Source of the DNA: Arachidicoccus ginsenosidivorans
GTDB lineage: Bacteria > Bacteroidota > Bacteroidia > Chitinophagales > Chitinophagaceae
Assembly: GCF_007971385.1 (NCBI RefSeq)
Contig: NZ_CP042434.1
Span: forward strand, 124,001 to 188,000
DNA: 64,000 nucleotides
Reading direction: 5' to 3'
A program made the position numbers and the translations under genes. Positions 29,701 through 39,881 of the stretch are shown here, piece by piece. Position 1 is the first letter of the stretch. Every line of letters begins with the position of its first letter. The notes below the pieces were generated by a model. The model saw only the letters and a list, made by a program, of their open reading frames with translations, did not search any database and was not told the origin of the DNA.

Positions 29701-31179
29701 TTAATGATTGGTTTGGTCTCCGAACTGCAATTCATTATCTGGCAGCGGGAACACAAATACTTTTTCAGAACCCGTCGTGGATGACCTTTCAATATGGGTC
29801 AGGTCCAAACGCTTATAATAAAAGAAAAGCTGTCCTTCCAAAAAGAATTCTTTCTGATAGGCCTTGAAGATCTCTTCCTTTAATTTCAGTTCGTCCAGGT
29901 CCACAGGCAGGCCTTCCAGCCCTCTGTTTTCTCTGACTTTGTTCAGGTATTGAACCGCGCTGGGGATATCTGGTGTACATTCAGCAGCGATGTAATACAT
30001 CTCTGGCAGTGTTACCAGGGGTAACAGGTATTTGTATTTATCCTGGTTGTCGTCTTCTTGCCAAAGCTTGGATGGATATAAAGTACTCTCATCTGTTTCC
30101 CAGAGATAGGCATACCTGTAATCGGCACTTCCACCCGCGCTCACCTCAAATATCTGATCTCTGACAGTTGAAGTCATCGTCAGCCGGATGGCGTTATTGG
30201 CAGCGCCTTTAAAATAGGTATCCACTGGAGTTGATAGGTCAAAATCGTACAAGGAGAAGATCTGCTCCATGGAAAAGGTGCGGTTTTTGTTGGTTTTGGC
30301 AGTAGTTAAATCCGCTTGTTGCACAAAACTAAAGCCTCCATTTTCAATAACTTCTTTTGCCGCTTCTAGTGCTTTTTGCTTATCACCAATATATAAATAT
30401 ACTCTTGCCAGCACGGCTTTTACAGCCCAGTAATTAAAATGATTCTGTCGAAAGCTTAATAGTGGATCACTGGGATCCTCATTAGGGGACGTAATTTTAT
30501 CCATTTGCATATATACGCTCAGCAGTGTCTCTGCCTCGCGCAAATCTGCAATAATGCTGTCTGCCACGACTTTAGCTGGTAATATTTTATGGACATTTCT
30601 GGAGAGGTTCGTAACATATGGGATGGCTGACTTTTCTTTGCCTGTAATATAGACCGGCCCAAAGGCTCTTAGCAAATCAAAATGCATAAATGCTCGAAGG
30701 CCAAGTGCTTCTCCTTTGATTATTTTATAATCCAGATCGGAGAGTAAGGACTTGCCTTGATCTATATGTGCCAGCAGGTTATTGTCATTGGCTATGTTAT
30801 TATACATATTTTGCCAGATGCTGGCAATCCTTGTTTTTACGCCATCGTCTTGATAATCATAGAGTGTGCTTCTGTAAAAATAGTGATCTGTATAGGTGCT
30901 GGCCTCATAATACTGTGCAAGTGCATCCATAAATCCAAAAGTCAGGTTTTCCCCATAAAGGGACCGGTGGGTCATTTGGGTATAAACGCCTGTCAATGCA
31001 TCTATATACCCTTGTTTACTGGTAAATAATTCATCTTGTTTTATCTGGCTTTTAGGGCTCACATCCAGAAACTTATTGCAGGAAAACAAACTATTAAAAG
31101 TGATAAACAGTATAATAAAGATCCCCCAATGAGCCCTGTTCTTATGCTTTAATTTTTTAAATTTTGATTCCATAATCAT
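29701..31179 (-). CDS. SusD/RagB-family lipoprotein
   Basis: Ligand-binding lipoprotein of 492 residues, partner of the SusC gene 16 bp upstream. Lipobox LFSC (Cys34), then NKFLDVSPKSQI, helical SusD core (KGEALGLRAFMHFDLLRAFG near 150-170) and the standard ending VFVFPLPDNELQFG. No frame break. It is shorter than glycan-type SusD proteins elsewhere in the window and belongs to the group found with DUF4843 and PKD-like genes. Confidence 0.92.
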   Translation of the reverse strand: MIMESKFKKLKHKNRAHWGIFIILFITFNSLFSCNKFLDVSPKSQIKQDELFTSKQGYIDALTGVYTQMTHRSLYGENLTFGFMDALAQYYEASTYTDHYFYRSTLYDYQDDGVKTRIASIWQNMYNNIANDNNLLAHIDQGKSLLSDLDYKIIKGEALGLRAFMHFDLLRAFGPVYITGKEKSAIPYVTNLSRNVHKILPAKVVADSIIADLREAETLLSVYMQMDKITSPNEDPSDPLLSFRQNHFNYWAVKAVLARVYLYIGDKQKALEAAKEVIENGGFSFVQQADLTTAKTNKNRTFSMEQIFSLYDFDLSTPVDTYFKGAANNAIRLTMTSTVRDQIFEVSAGGSADYRYAYLWETDESTLYPSKLWQEDDNQDKYKYLLPLVTLPEMYYIAAECTPDIPSAVQYLNKVRENRGLEGLPVDLDELKLKEEIFKAYQKEFFLEGQLFFYYKRLDLTHIERSSTTGSEKVFVFPLPDNELQFGDQTNH

Positions 31180-31195
31180 GATTTATCGATTTGCC

Positions 31196-34100
31196 TTAAA
31201 AGGAGGCTTGAATGGTTAGTGAATAGGTTCTCGCAAATGGATAGCTAAGTCCGCGTTCCTGGCGAATAGAGGACACAACAAATGGGTTATTGATGTATAA
31301 ATAGGTCTGTAATCGACTGAGTGTCCATTTTTTAATGAGATTTGCCGGGAATTCATAACCTAAAGTAATCGCATCACAATAAAGACTATTGCTACTTTGC
31401 ACAAATCTGGATGTGGCCTTGGTTACATCAGTTCGGGTTTTGCCTTCAATATCTACTACGCCTTTAAACATTGTTACATCCCCAGGCTGTTTCCAACGGT
31501 CTTCATATACTCTTCTGTCTACATTGTTTTTAAAATTTGCATTCTCTACGCGGTCAGCAAGGGTTGTATTATAGGCGTCCGCCCCCAGATTTGTGCGCAT
31601 ACGAATATTGATACTAAAACCTTTGTACATGACATTGGTCCCAAAGTTCCATAGATATCTGCATCAGTATTACCTACCGGCACCTCATCTCTTGGATCCC
31701 AGGTATTGGTCAATGTTCCGTCTTTTTTGATAAAAACTTCATAACCGTTGCTGGGATCAATGCCTAAAGATCTGACCGCCCATATGGTATTGGTGGATAA
31801 TCCTTCTCTGTACAGCAAGACAGGGGCTGTAGTACCACCTGAGCCTTGCTGACTCTCCAGATTTTTCTCGTTAAGTTCTTTTAATGCATCGGAGATCTCT
31901 AGGATTTTATTTTCGTTGTGAAAGAGATTGGCCGTTATGGACCAGAATATATTCTTTTTGGTGTTTTTTATTAAAAACCCTGTCAAATAGATTTCTTCAC
32001 CTTTATTTTGCACTTTACCCAGGTTTGCGACATAGTTACTAAAACCGCTGGAGGGAGCCAGTGTAATGGAAGTAATCAGGCCATCAGATTTCTCGATAAA
32101 ATAATTACCACTGATCAGTAATCGGCTATTAAGGAAGGCCATGTCGGCGCCAATATTCATTTTTGGGGTTTTTTGCCACTGCAAATCCGAATTCCCCAAA
32201 GAAAGCAATACTGCGCCTACCCCAGTCCTGTACCTTTCATCTACCAGATATTTATAGGTCGTAAGTGACATATAGGAGTCAAAGTTCTGTGAGCCGGTCT
32301 GTCCATAGGAAGCCCTCAGTTTTAATTGATTGATCCATTTTAAGGTCTGCATAAAGGCTTCTTTATGCATGTTCCAGCCTAAACCTAAGGACCAGAAAGG
32401 AGCATACCTGCTGTCCGTCCCGAATTTTGAGGAGCCGTCCATCCGAAAAGAGGCATCTAGTAAATATCTGTTGTCATATGCATAGCTGGCATTTGCCAGA
32501 TAACCTACAGATCTGGATTTGGCATCTGTACCATATGGTCTGCTATCCTTTTCATATAAATTCGCATAGTTTATATCGTCTAGCCGGTCATTGGGAAAGC
32601 CAACGGCTCTTATACCAACGACCTTGTTTTCACTATTTTCGACCTGAAAACCGGCTGTTCCGTAAAGTGTATTTTTTCCAATGGCTTTTCCGTAATTTAA
32701 GGTCAGCGTTCCTTGATATCTTAGGCTATTGCCATTTTCCAGCGTGTAGGATCCTCTTTTAAAATAATCCTCTCCGGAATATCCTGAAGCAAACTGGTTA
32801 GCCAGAGCAGATACAAATTTATCATACTGATCTTTTTGGGTTTGCAGACTGAACTGTGCTCTGGTCTTAAATCCAGCCCCCATATTCCACTCGGCTTGAA
32901 AATTTTCTGTTATATTCAAGTATTGTGAAAGGTCTTTTGAATGTAGTGTTGCATCATACATTGGATTGTAAACCGGACTCACCCCTATATCGTCGTAATT
33001 TTCCATCACTTGCTGTATATTACCCAAACTGTCATAAGGTCTCCAGTAAGGATTAAGTTTTGAGTAATCACCGAAACTGCCATAAGGAGAATTTACGCTG
33101 TGGTTATAAGCAACGGACAATCTGTTTTGGAAACGAAATTTCTTAACATTATAAACAAGTTGAACACCGGCACTGTAATTGGTACGGCCAGAGCCTTTCA
33201 TAACGCCGCTTGCATCGTTATTATAAGACAGATCCACACTATAGCGCATGGCCTGGTCGCCCCCCTCTACATTGATAGAATGCTTTTGGCCAAAAGCAGT
33301 TCTCAGTGGTTGTGACAGCCAATAGGTATTCACCCCTCTTTGGGCTTCTGCCAATCGCCGGCTATATAAAATATCCAGATTTTCCTGTGACGCGCCTATA
33401 TGATGGATATCTGTATAGACACCGGCTGCTTTTTCAAACTGTACTTTTTCCATGGCATTTAACAAGTCGTAACTGGTTAAATCTGGCATATTTAGGGTAA
33501 AGTTGCCATTATAGCTTAAGCGAAGTCTACCTGGTTTAGGGGCAAAGGTGGTGATAACCAAAACGCCATTGGCGGCTTTGGAGCCATAAATAGCGGTGGC
33601 AGCCGCATCTTTTAATAAGTCCACAGATTTAATCCGGGTCATATCCAGATCATATACTTTTTGCAGGCTAACTTCAAACCCATCCAGGATAAATAAGGGT
33701 AGATTAGGGTCACTTTCATAATCTTGTTTGAGGTTGATGCCACTAGAACCGGACACCGCTGAATTTATGCTATTACCTCCTCTTATTTCAACAGATGCCA
33801 GATGGTTAGGATCCGAGCCAAAATTCAAGTTTTCCGGTATTCTAAAGGATGGATCAATGGACTTTAAGGCGTCCAGGACATTGCGGTTACTCACTTGCCT
33901 TAACTGTTCTGCCGTCACCTGGGTGGCTGCGCCTGTAAAGTTCTCCATCGGGCGATCAAAAATTCCGTTGACCACTACGCTGTTTAAAGTGGCCTCTGCC
34001 GAAGCCAATAAAATCGTGTAATGATCTATGCCTGATTGTAATTTGGTGGTCTTGGTGGTATATCCAATGTATTCAGTGGTAATATATTGACTAGGTTTTG

Positions 34101-34689
34101 GGACCCTTAATTCAAATCTGCCTTGATTGTCTGAGGTGGTAGCAAGTCCATGTGCACTTTTGCTACGTATTACCGCTCCTGCCAGTGGTAAACCGGTGAT
34201 TGAATCCAATACCTGGCCTTTCAGTAACCGAAGACTGGCGGGGATCACCATGGCCCTGTTGCCGTATCTGGAATAATTACTTGGCACCGTATCTTTTGCC
34301 TTTACGATGATGACATTATAGCCATTTTGTACATACCTTAAGGCCCTGGCCGGCAGTATATTTGTCAGCACATCCCCTAGGGTCACTTCGCGGTCACTGT
34401 AAGTTACATGGCTAGCAGGGCGGATATCGGCGTTTCTATAGGCAAAGTTGAACTCCGTTAGCTCACTGAGCCTTGTAAAAACGTCCTTTAATGAGGTATT
34501 ATCGAACCGGACAGAAAATCTCTTATCATTCAAGTCCTGGCCCTTTCCAGTGTTGGCATAGGACACAAAAAGTGCCAATACCAATATGGATAGTATAGAG
34601 ATGCGCATAAGCCATTTTCTTTTGAAGGCAGTAGGGAAAGGGGTAGCAAAAAACGCTTCGCATTTTTGGCGAACAGCGGATAAAATCAT
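31196..34689 (-). CDS. STN-containing SusC/RagA outer-membrane protein, one-base frameshift
   Basis: TonB-linked receptor of about 1164 residues after correction. Signal segment near 30-50, STN domain near 57-125 (FDNTSLKDVFTRLSELTEFN), carboxypeptidase-regulatory-like domain near 150-235, plug (VDLLKDAAATAIYGSKAANG near 345) and barrel. Near the C terminus CCC (31640-31642) lacks one base: restoring it reads YGTLGTNVMYKGFSINIRM and joins the last 140 residues, ending LTIQASF. The STN domain should contact the FecR encoded upstream, so the receptor can report ligand binding. Ligand unknown. Confidence 0.9.
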
Positions 34690-34737
34690 AATTTTATCTA
34701 GTTTTTAGTTCAAGGAATAGAATTAATAAACACTTAG

Positions 34738-34769
34738 CCGTTGCAGGTGGCCGCCTGTAACGGTTTTTT
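34738..34769 (+). terminator. Hairpin with U-tract between FecR and SusC genes
   Basis: CCGTTGCAGG (34738-34747) pairs with CCTGTAACGG (34754-34763) with one mismatch, and TTTTTT follows on the plus strand. No plus-strand gene precedes it. On the minus strand, where the neighbouring genes lie, there is no U-tract, so it may be an attenuating hairpin or terminate antisense transcription. Confidence 0.45.
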
Positions 34770-34925
34770 ATTGGCTGTTGACATTATTTGTCATTAAATA
34801 TCTTCTGGCTTTACATTGTTTTTTATGTTTTATGTTTTATAATTTCTTATTGTTTATCTAAGCCGCGATTGCACCTGGCAATAAAGCTTTATTTTTTAAT
34901 TATTCACTTCTGTTTGCCACCCAGC

Positions 34926-36023
34926 TTATTGTATTAAATATACATCACCGGATTTACGGATCTGGGTGCCTGTCAATACGGCAAGGGTCTCCAGAACACT
35001 ATCCAGGTTATCTCCTCTATTAAAAGAAGTCGTAATTACTTCATTAGATAACTTATTGTTTTTTAATTCAATACGAACGTCGTAGACTCTTTCCAGGTCT
35101 TGAATAATATCTTGAAGATCCAGCGCATCATATACTAGCTTTCCTTCCTTCCACATGGCAATATCTTCTTGTTTTACCGTTTTTACCACTGGTTGTAGTT
35201 GCTGGGCAACATTCATTTTTATCTGTTGACCTACTGTTAAGGTGGCTAGTGATTTCTGATCTTTGCTGACCAGCACCTTACCTCTTTTGACGCTTACGCT
35301 ATAATCCTGATTTGCATAGGCTTTAATATCGAAGGCAGTGCCTAGCACTGTGGTTGTCACATTACTGGGCATATGGATAATAAAAGGAATTTTATCTGCA
35401 TGTTTTACGTCAAAATACGCCTCCCCTTCCAGGTACACGACTCTTTTTAGGCTATCGAATTGATCGGGTATAATTAGGGTGCTTTCGGCATTCAGCCATA
35501 CCTGTGTACCATCAGGTAACAGCAGGTATTTTTGCTCGGCCCGGTTGGTAGTTTGATGCTTGTATGTTCCGGGCAGAAAGGTCATTTTCGGCTGTTGCTT
35601 TTTGCTAGGATTTAAAGCGATCTTACTGTATTCCTGGCTATTTTGGCCGGTTTTAGTAATATGCCAATAATATATCATCCCCATTGCCAATAACAGACAC
35701 GCAGCTGTAGCTATTAAATACCGAATGCTTTTAATTGCTGTTTTGTGATTTTTAGAAAAAGGACTGTTCCCTAATTGGCCATTGCGTGCTGTGTCTTCCC
35801 ATAATGCTTCCGACTCATTTTTTGACGGTACTCCGGCTGGTGTGCCAACGAAAATGTCGGAGGTGATGGACTGATCTACTTGCTGGTAAACCTTTTCTAG
35901 CATCAACCGGAAGGTGGCCTCTTGTTCATGTTGCTGTATTAGCTCCATCAACCTGTCCAGCTCTTCTTTGCTGCAAGTTCCTTTTAAAAACTTTTCAAAT
36001 AATTGTTCAGCGTTTTGCTCCAT
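34926..36023 (-). CDS. FecR-family anti-sigma factor
   Basis: A 365-residue regulator: cytoplasmic N terminus (1-95), membrane segment near 98-117 (IRYLIATAACLLLAMGMIYY), FecR domain near 165-265 (YLLLPDGTQVWLNAESTLII, GEAYFDVKHADKIPFIIHM, TTVLGTAFDI) and C-terminal DUF4974-like domain (LVYDALDLQDIIQDLERVYD). It lies between its ECF sigma and an STN-containing SusC, the standard order for cell-surface signalling. Confidence 0.93.
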   Translation of the reverse strand: MEQNAEQLFEKFLKGTCSKEELDRLMELIQQHEQEATFRLMLEKVYQQVDQSITSDIFVGTPAGVPSKNESEALWEDTARNGQLGNSPFSKNHKTAIKSIRYLIATAACLLLAMGMIYYWHITKTGQNSQEYSKIALNPSKKQQPKMTFLPGTYKHQTTNRAEQKYLLLPDGTQVWLNAESTLIIPDQFDSLKRVVYLEGEAYFDVKHADKIPFIIHMPSNVTTTVLGTAFDIKAYANQDYSVSVKRGKVLVSKDQKSLATLTVGQQIKMNVAQQLQPVVKTVKQEDIAMWKEGKLVYDALDLQDIIQDLERVYDVRIELKNNKLSNEVITTSFNRGDNLDSVLETLAVLTGTQIRKSGDVYLIQ

Positions 36024-36181
36024 TACCCAATAAGACGCATTGGCTTTTAAAAATGACTAGTCAATTTTGAAAAAAATTAAAAAAAATTAAAGTTTTTTCT
36101 CTAAAAATATAAAAATCAACAAATTAAGTTCCATTTTAAAAAGAACTACCTACCTTATTTAGTCCTTCTTTGTTAGCTTAA

Positions 36182-36739
36182 CTAGAATAAATGCCAACTG
36201 CTTAAATTCTGGCGAACATACAGTCCTATCTGTTTAAAGGCTTCAGACAAATGATTTTTAACCGTATTGGGTGATATTTTTAATGCTTCTGCTATCTGTG
36301 CATGTCTTTTCCCTTCTCTTTTGCTGAGGTGATAAACGGCTTTTCTTTGGGGTGGCAACCGGTCAATTGCAGTTTCAATGATGGCATTATATTCCCTGTC
36401 TATCAGGGTTTGGCTGTGATCTTGTATGCTGTTTTGTATTCTATGCCATAGTTCTTCCCTGGCTTTCTTCTCTACAGCCGCATGACGTAAATGATCATAT
36501 ACTTTGTTTTCAGCAAGTTTATAGAGAAAAGCATTAATATTTTCAATATCTGCAATCCTGGATTTAATGGACCAGAGTTTTAAAAAAACCTCTTGAACGA
36601 TATCCTGCGCCATCACCTCTGAACGCAATATACGCAGTACAAATACAAATAAACGCTGCTCATATTCACGAAATAGCTCCGTGAATAATTGCGTTTCTAC
36701 ATCCTTATATTGCTCAGATTGGTCGTGTTGATGACTCAT
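36182..36739 (-). CDS. ECF RNA polymerase sigma-70 factor
   Basis: A 185-residue ECF sigma. Region 2 near 15-85 (AQDIVQEVFLKLWSIKSRI), region 4 near 125-175 with RHAQIAEALKISPNTVKNHL. Unlike the two other ECF sigmas here it has no hydrophobic C-terminal tail. It heads the FecR/SusC/SusD/DUF4843/PKD/TlpA/protease locus and should control it. Confidence 0.93.
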   Translation of the reverse strand: MSHQHDQSEQYKDVETQLFTELFREYEQRLFVFVLRILRSEVMAQDIVQEVFLKLWSIKSRIADIENINAFLYKLAENKVYDHLRHAAVEKKAREELWHRIQNSIQDHSQTLIDREYNAIIETAIDRLPPQRKAVYHLSKREGKRHAQIAEALKISPNTVKNHLSEAFKQIGLYVRQNLSSWHLF

Positions 36740-37094
36740 GCCCTATAGGCCTGTTATATTGTTTAACCCTTATTGTACGGCATGCAAAATAGTTAAAACA
36801 ATCTAAATATGCCATTTTTATTTTACATATTTAGTCACTTTTCATGATAAAATTTGCCATTTTGGCTTTAATTATTTCAAAATCAACTATTACTAAATGC
36901 CGATTTACGCAAAAATTTGCACAAATGCATTGCTTGACGATGACCGTTTTAAAAACAGCCAAAAAACAGGCTTTGCTTTGAGGACGCATGGCTTTCGAGT
37001 TATTTAGCGAACGCTTACCAGGGGTCTTAAATTTGCTTAACTAAAATTGACCAAATTAAATGGGAATGGATTTTATGTTTTATGATTGTTTGTC

Positions 37095-37102
37095 TACTTT
37101 TG
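37095..37102 (+). promoter_or_regulatory. Candidate Bacteroidota -7 box
   Basis: TACTTTTG matches the Bacteroidota housekeeping -7 consensus TAnnTTTG about 98 bp before the aminotransferase start. No good -33 TTG is found at the right distance, so this is a weak call. The rest of the 460-bp gap to the sigma gene shows nothing else. Confidence 0.25.
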
Positions 37103-37199
37103 GTTACTGGCATTTGCATATGTGGGCCCAGGCTTTCTGATTTTTTCAGGAAGCTGCATCTTTTTATGCTGCTACAACTCATCCATTAAATAAATTAGT

Positions 37200-38398
37200 A
37201 TGACACTCCAATTGGCCAGGCGGATGGCCAGTATCAAGCACTCAGAGATCAGAGAGATTTTAAAAGTGACACAACAACCTGATATCATTTCTTTTGCAGG
37301 CGGATTGCCTGCTCCGGAGCTATTCCCTGTGGAGGCAATTGATCGTGTGCAGCATCTTGTTTTGCAGGAAGCTGGGACTCAGGCGCTGCAATATACCACC
37401 ACGGAAGGTTTTGCACCTTTACGTAGCTGGATTGCCAAACGAATGAATAGCCGACTCGGCACTTCTTTTGACCTGGATAATGTTTTAATCACGCATGGAT
37501 CACAGCAAGGATTGGATCTTTCCGGGAAAGTGTTTTTAGATCCGGAAGATGTCGTTTTGTGCGAGAGCCCTACTTATCTGGCGGCAATCAGTGCTTTTAA
37601 AGCCTACGGATGCCGGTTTATAGAAATCCCGACTGATGCAGATGGCATGGATATGGTCGTATTGGAAAATACCTTAAAATCTACAGATAACGTTAAACTG
37701 ATCTATGTCATTCCTACCTTTCAGAATCCGACGGGTAAAACCTGGAATCTGCAAAAGCGGCAACAATTGGCCCAGCTTGCCTCCCGTTACAATGTGGCGG
37801 TAATTGAAGATAATCCATATGGCGAACTTCGCTTTGAAGGGCAAGATCTGCCTTCAGTGAAGTCTTTTGACAAAACCGGCCAAGTGCTTTGTACCGGAAG
37901 TTTTTCTAAGATTTTCTGTCCTGGATTTAGAATTGGCTGGATTGCCGGTGACAAGGAGTTGATACGTAAATATGTGCTGATTAAACAAGGCACTGACCTG
38001 CAATGTAATACAGTTGCACAGATGGTCATCGCCAAATACCTGGAGTTGTATAATATTGATGACCATATTTTAAAAATTGTGGCGCTTTATAAAAAACGTC
38101 GGGATATAGCCTTGCAAACCATTCAGGAACATTTTCCTAAAAACGTGCATTACACGCATCCTGAAGGTGGTTTGTTTACGTGGGTGGAGTTGCCTGAAAA
38201 TGTTTGTGCCAGAGATATTTTGGATCTGGCCTTGCAATCTAAAATTGCTTTTGTACCGGGTGGCTCTTTTTCCCGAATAATGAAAGACAAAATACCCTTA
38301 GGTTGAACTACTCTAATATGTCCGAAGATAAAATAAAGGCTGGACTGACCACCTTGGGCGGTATCATAAGAAATTACCTGGCAACCGGGCAGCCTTAA
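37200..38398 (+). CDS. PLP-dependent class I/II aminotransferase, one-base frameshift
   Basis: Fold-type I aminotransferase of the MocR/ARO8/LysN-like group, about 399 residues after correction. Motifs: ISFAGGLPAPELFP near 30-43, QYTTTEGFAPLR, IPTFQNPTGKTW near 171, IEDNPYGELRFEG near 202, and the PLP lysine in CTGSFSKIFCPGFRIGW (Lys237). Near the end TTTTT (38267-38271) lacks one T: restoring it reads GGSFFPNNERQNTLRLNYSN and continues to TAA at 38396-38398. The true amino donor/acceptor pair cannot be told. Stands alone; no operon partner. Confidence 0.9.
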
Positions 38399-38527
38399 GA
38401 TACGAAACACCTATTTGTCTGAGCACTTACCCAGGTCCTATATGGAGGATGGCATCAAAAGGCGTAATATTACTGGCAAACGCTTTTTATGTGGTCTGGT
38501 TGTATATAGCGTCACCCACTTCTGCCC

Positions 38528-38546
38528 AAGGGGGTTCAGCCCCCTT
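38528..38546. terminator. G5/C5 hairpin after the aminotransferase
   Basis: AAGGGGG, a 5-nt loop and CCCCCTT form a strong 7-bp stem 130 bp downstream of the aminotransferase stop. The T-tail is poor (TTTCCTTA), so termination is plausible only. Confidence 0.4.
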
Positions 38547-38604
38547 TCCTTAGCCAGCCACCTTCATCAATCTTTTGTTAATTATAATAAAAGACAAATT
38601 ATAT

Positions 38605-38625
38605 GTAGCAACCTACGTAGTTTTG
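38605..38625 (+). promoter_or_regulatory. Promoter and possible MarR operator for GNAT-MarR pair
   Basis: TAGTTTTG (38618-38625) matches TAnnTTTG and lies 20 bp before the GNAT ATG. It is overlapped on its upstream side by GTAG-CAAC-CTAC (38605-38616) and the palindrome CTACGTAG (38613-38620). A MarR protein is encoded in the same operon, so binding here would give autorepression. Confidence 0.4.
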
Positions 38626-38644
38626 TACAATAAAAGTTACCCAA

Positions 38645-39139
38645 ATGGAAATAATAATTAAACCACTGAATAATAGGTTTGCCGAACAGGCGATTAGGCT
38701 TATTTTGAATATCCAGCAAAATGAATTCAATATTCCAATTACAATAGAGGATCAACCTGATTTGCGTTCAATAGAGTCGGCTTATTTTGCAGCTGGGGGA
38801 CATTTCTGGGGTGCCTTTTGTGCGGGAGAATTAGTGGGCACCATTGGATTGATAAAATTTGATACACACAGTGGTGCGATACGAAAGATGTTTGTAAAAA
38901 GTGATTTTCGGGGTAAAGCCTTTGGCGTTGGCCAGCGTTTGCTGGACACTTTAATGGCTTATTGCCATAATGCGGGTATTGACCGACTGTATTTAGGAAC
39001 AGTTTCTACTTTGCAGGCTGCAAAGCGGTTTTATGAACGAAACCAATTTGCCATTATTGAAAAAGACAGTCTTCCGTCAAAATTCCCGGTAATGGGCGCA
39101 GATGATACTTTTTATGCACGAAAATTAACAAAAGTCTGA
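38645..39139 (+). CDS. GNAT-family N-acetyltransferase
   Basis: A 164-residue single-domain acetyltransferase. The AcCoA-binding part is KMFVKSDFRGKAFGVGQRLL near 80-99, preceded by the strand GELVGTIGLIKF and followed by LYLGTVSTLQAAKRFYERNQF. Acceptor substrate unknown. The MarR regulator starts 3 bp after its stop, so the pair is almost certainly one transcript. Confidence 0.87.
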   Translation: MEIIIKPLNNRFAEQAIRLILNIQQNEFNIPITIEDQPDLRSIESAYFAAGGHFWGAFCAGELVGTIGLIKFDTHSGAIRKMFVKSDFRGKAFGVGQRLLDTLMAYCHNAGIDRLYLGTVSTLQAAKRFYERNQFAIIEKDSLPSKFPVMGADDTFYARKLTKV

Positions 39140-39142
39140 GCA

Positions 39143-39628
39143 ATGAATACAATAAACGAGGTAGGCATTCTTGCCCTTTCCACCAGGCTCCAAAGATTGA
39201 GTGAACAATTGCGCAAAGAAGGCGCCATGATTTATAAGGCCTATGGGATAGATTTTGAGCCTAAATGGTTTCCTGTTATTCTTACGCTTTGTAACCATCA
39301 AAATCTAAGTGTAGTGGAAATTGCCAATGAAATTGGCTATACCCACCCCTCCACGATTACGCTTTTAAAAGAGCTGGAAAAACAATCGCTTATTCAATCC
39401 AGTAAAGATAAAACAGACGAAAGAAAAAGGTTGCTTCATTTAACGACTAAGGGGCATGCATTGGTGGAAAGGATGAAGCCTGTCTGGAAAATAATGTCAC
39501 AGGCACTGGAGCAGATTGGGGATAATGAACATAACTTACTGCTGGCGATCAATCAATCAGAAAAGCAGCTGACGGGACAGTCATTTTATCAAAGAACAAT
39601 GGCGATTAAAAATAATACGGAAAAGTAA
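39143..39628 (+). CDS. MarR-family transcriptional regulator
   Basis: A 161-residue winged-helix regulator. HTH near 55-80 (LSVVEIANEIGYTHPSTITL, LLKELEKQSL) followed by the wing with DKTDERKRLLHLTTKGHAL, the typical DxRxxxxxLT motif. It is translationally close to the GNAT gene and probably represses the shared promoter at 38605-38625. Confidence 0.9.
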   Translation: MNTINEVGILALSTRLQRLSEQLRKEGAMIYKAYGIDFEPKWFPVILTLCNHQNLSVVEIANEIGYTHPSTITLLKELEKQSLIQSSKDKTDERKRLLHLTTKGHALVERMKPVWKIMSQALEQIGDNEHNLLLAINQSEKQLTGQSFYQRTMAIKNNTEK

Positions 39629-39804
39629 TCCGCTACAATAATTTTCTGTTTCTGTCTCCACCTTAAACATGTTGTTTACATAATCTGCCATAGCGCTTAA
39701 AGCATGTATTCGCTTCTGCAGACGGGCTAAGCAGCTTCCATCCTATTGAATTATATATATTTTTTATAAAGGAGCAATACTTATACATTTTTACTATACA
39801 ATAC

Positions 39805-39839
39805 AGGGGCAATCTAACTAGTAGCGTCGCCCCCTTTTG
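39805..39839. terminator. Possible bidirectional terminator
   Basis: GGGGC (39806-39810) and GCCCC (39829-39833) can pair, followed by CTTTT, between the convergent MarR and efflux-pump genes. The loop is long (18 nt), so confidence is low. Confidence 0.35.
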
Positions 39840-39881
39840 TATAGGATAGTACTCATTTACCCTATTATTTTTACGATCTCT

